Origin: a gamma proteobacterium symbiont of Lucinoma myriamae
GTDB taxonomy: Bacteria > Pseudomonadota > Gammaproteobacteria > GRL18
Length of the DNA stretch: 6,000 nucleotides
Direction of reading: 5' to 3'
NCBI GenBank assembly: GCA_025655635.1
Contig: JAHXIM010000466.1
Location: forward strand, 1-6,000
The translations under genes were made by a program, and so were the position numbers. Of the stretch, positions 5,976 to 6,000 are shown one piece after another (position 1 is the stretch's first letter; every line of letters starts with the position of its first letter). The notes under the pieces were generated by a model. The model ran no database searches. It was not told the DNA's origin and worked only from the letters and a program-made list of their open reading frames with translations.

Positions 5976-6000
5976 GGGAGGCTGGTTCGTCTGGTTGGGG
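5976..6000 (+). ncRNA. Possible 5' end of RNase P RNA (rnpB), cut by the window edge
   Basis: In Pseudomonas and other gammaproteobacteria rnpB lies directly after rsmI, before mraZ. From 5978 the window reads GAGGCTGGTTCGTCTGG, which loosely lines up with the start of bacterial type A RNase P RNA (GAAGCTGACCAGACAG in E. coli), the 5' strand of helix P1. The conserved TCGC that should come next is not evident, and I see no clear promoter in 5933-5975, so the call rests mostly on gene order. Confidence 0.22.

Noticed and set aside
5958..6000. Open frames running off the right edge after a GGAGG (5935-5939)
   Set aside because: The nearest possible starts are TTG or GTG at poor spacing and there are too few codons to judge; mraZ would not be expected this close to rsmI if rnpB intervenes.

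Overview
The window reads as a chromosomal housekeeping locus of an AT-rich gammaproteobacterium. The basis is gene order and protein similarity: rsmI faces away from a leftward cluster lpoA - yraN - SIS isomerase (gmhA/diaA) - dolP, the arrangement known from Escherichia coli (yraL | yraM-yraN-diaA-yraP) and Pseudomonas. The isomerase resembles the Pseudomonas version more than E. coli DiaA. No mobile element, CRISPR array, tRNA or phage gene was seen. Genus cannot be named from this sequence.

Layout, left to right. Positions 1-191 hold no convincing gene: there is an AT-rich hairpin followed by six T (40-73), which looks like a rightward terminator for a gene lying off the left edge, and a small GC hairpin at 172-184. 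From 192 to 5018 five genes run leftward with short gaps or overlaps, so they probably form one operon read from right to left. They are lpoA (3054-5018, outer-membrane lipoprotein activator of PBP1A), a shortened yraN (2786-3070), a GmhA/DiaA-type sugar-phosphate isomerase (2236-2820), dolP (1574-2170, two-BON-domain outer-membrane lipoprotein) and a GlcD-like FAD-linked oxidase (192-1568). On the other strand rsmI (5042-5932) runs right and encodes the 16S rRNA 2'-O-ribose methyltransferase for C1402. The last 68 bases are noncoding as far as can be seen and may contain the first bases of rnpB, judged mainly from gene order in relatives.

The leftward cluster has an envelope theme: LpoA drives peptidoglycan synthesis, DolP protects outer-membrane integrity, and a GmhA-type isomerase would feed heptose into LPS core. 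The FAD oxidase at the end is metabolic and is not part of the E. coli or Pseudomonas arrangement.

The main oddities are: (1) YraN stops being homologous after about residue 80, where gmhA begins, which indicates a 3' deletion; (2) the FAD oxidase has no ATG/GTG/TTG at its expected start, leaving only ATT or CTG just after dolP; (3) the lpoA and rsmI start codons are only 23 bp apart, and the best -10 hexamer for each gene lies inside the other gene's coding region, so the two mRNAs would be antisense at their 5' ends; (4) the isomerase keeps metal ligands that DiaA has lost. I did not find a new defence, mobile or biosynthetic system here.
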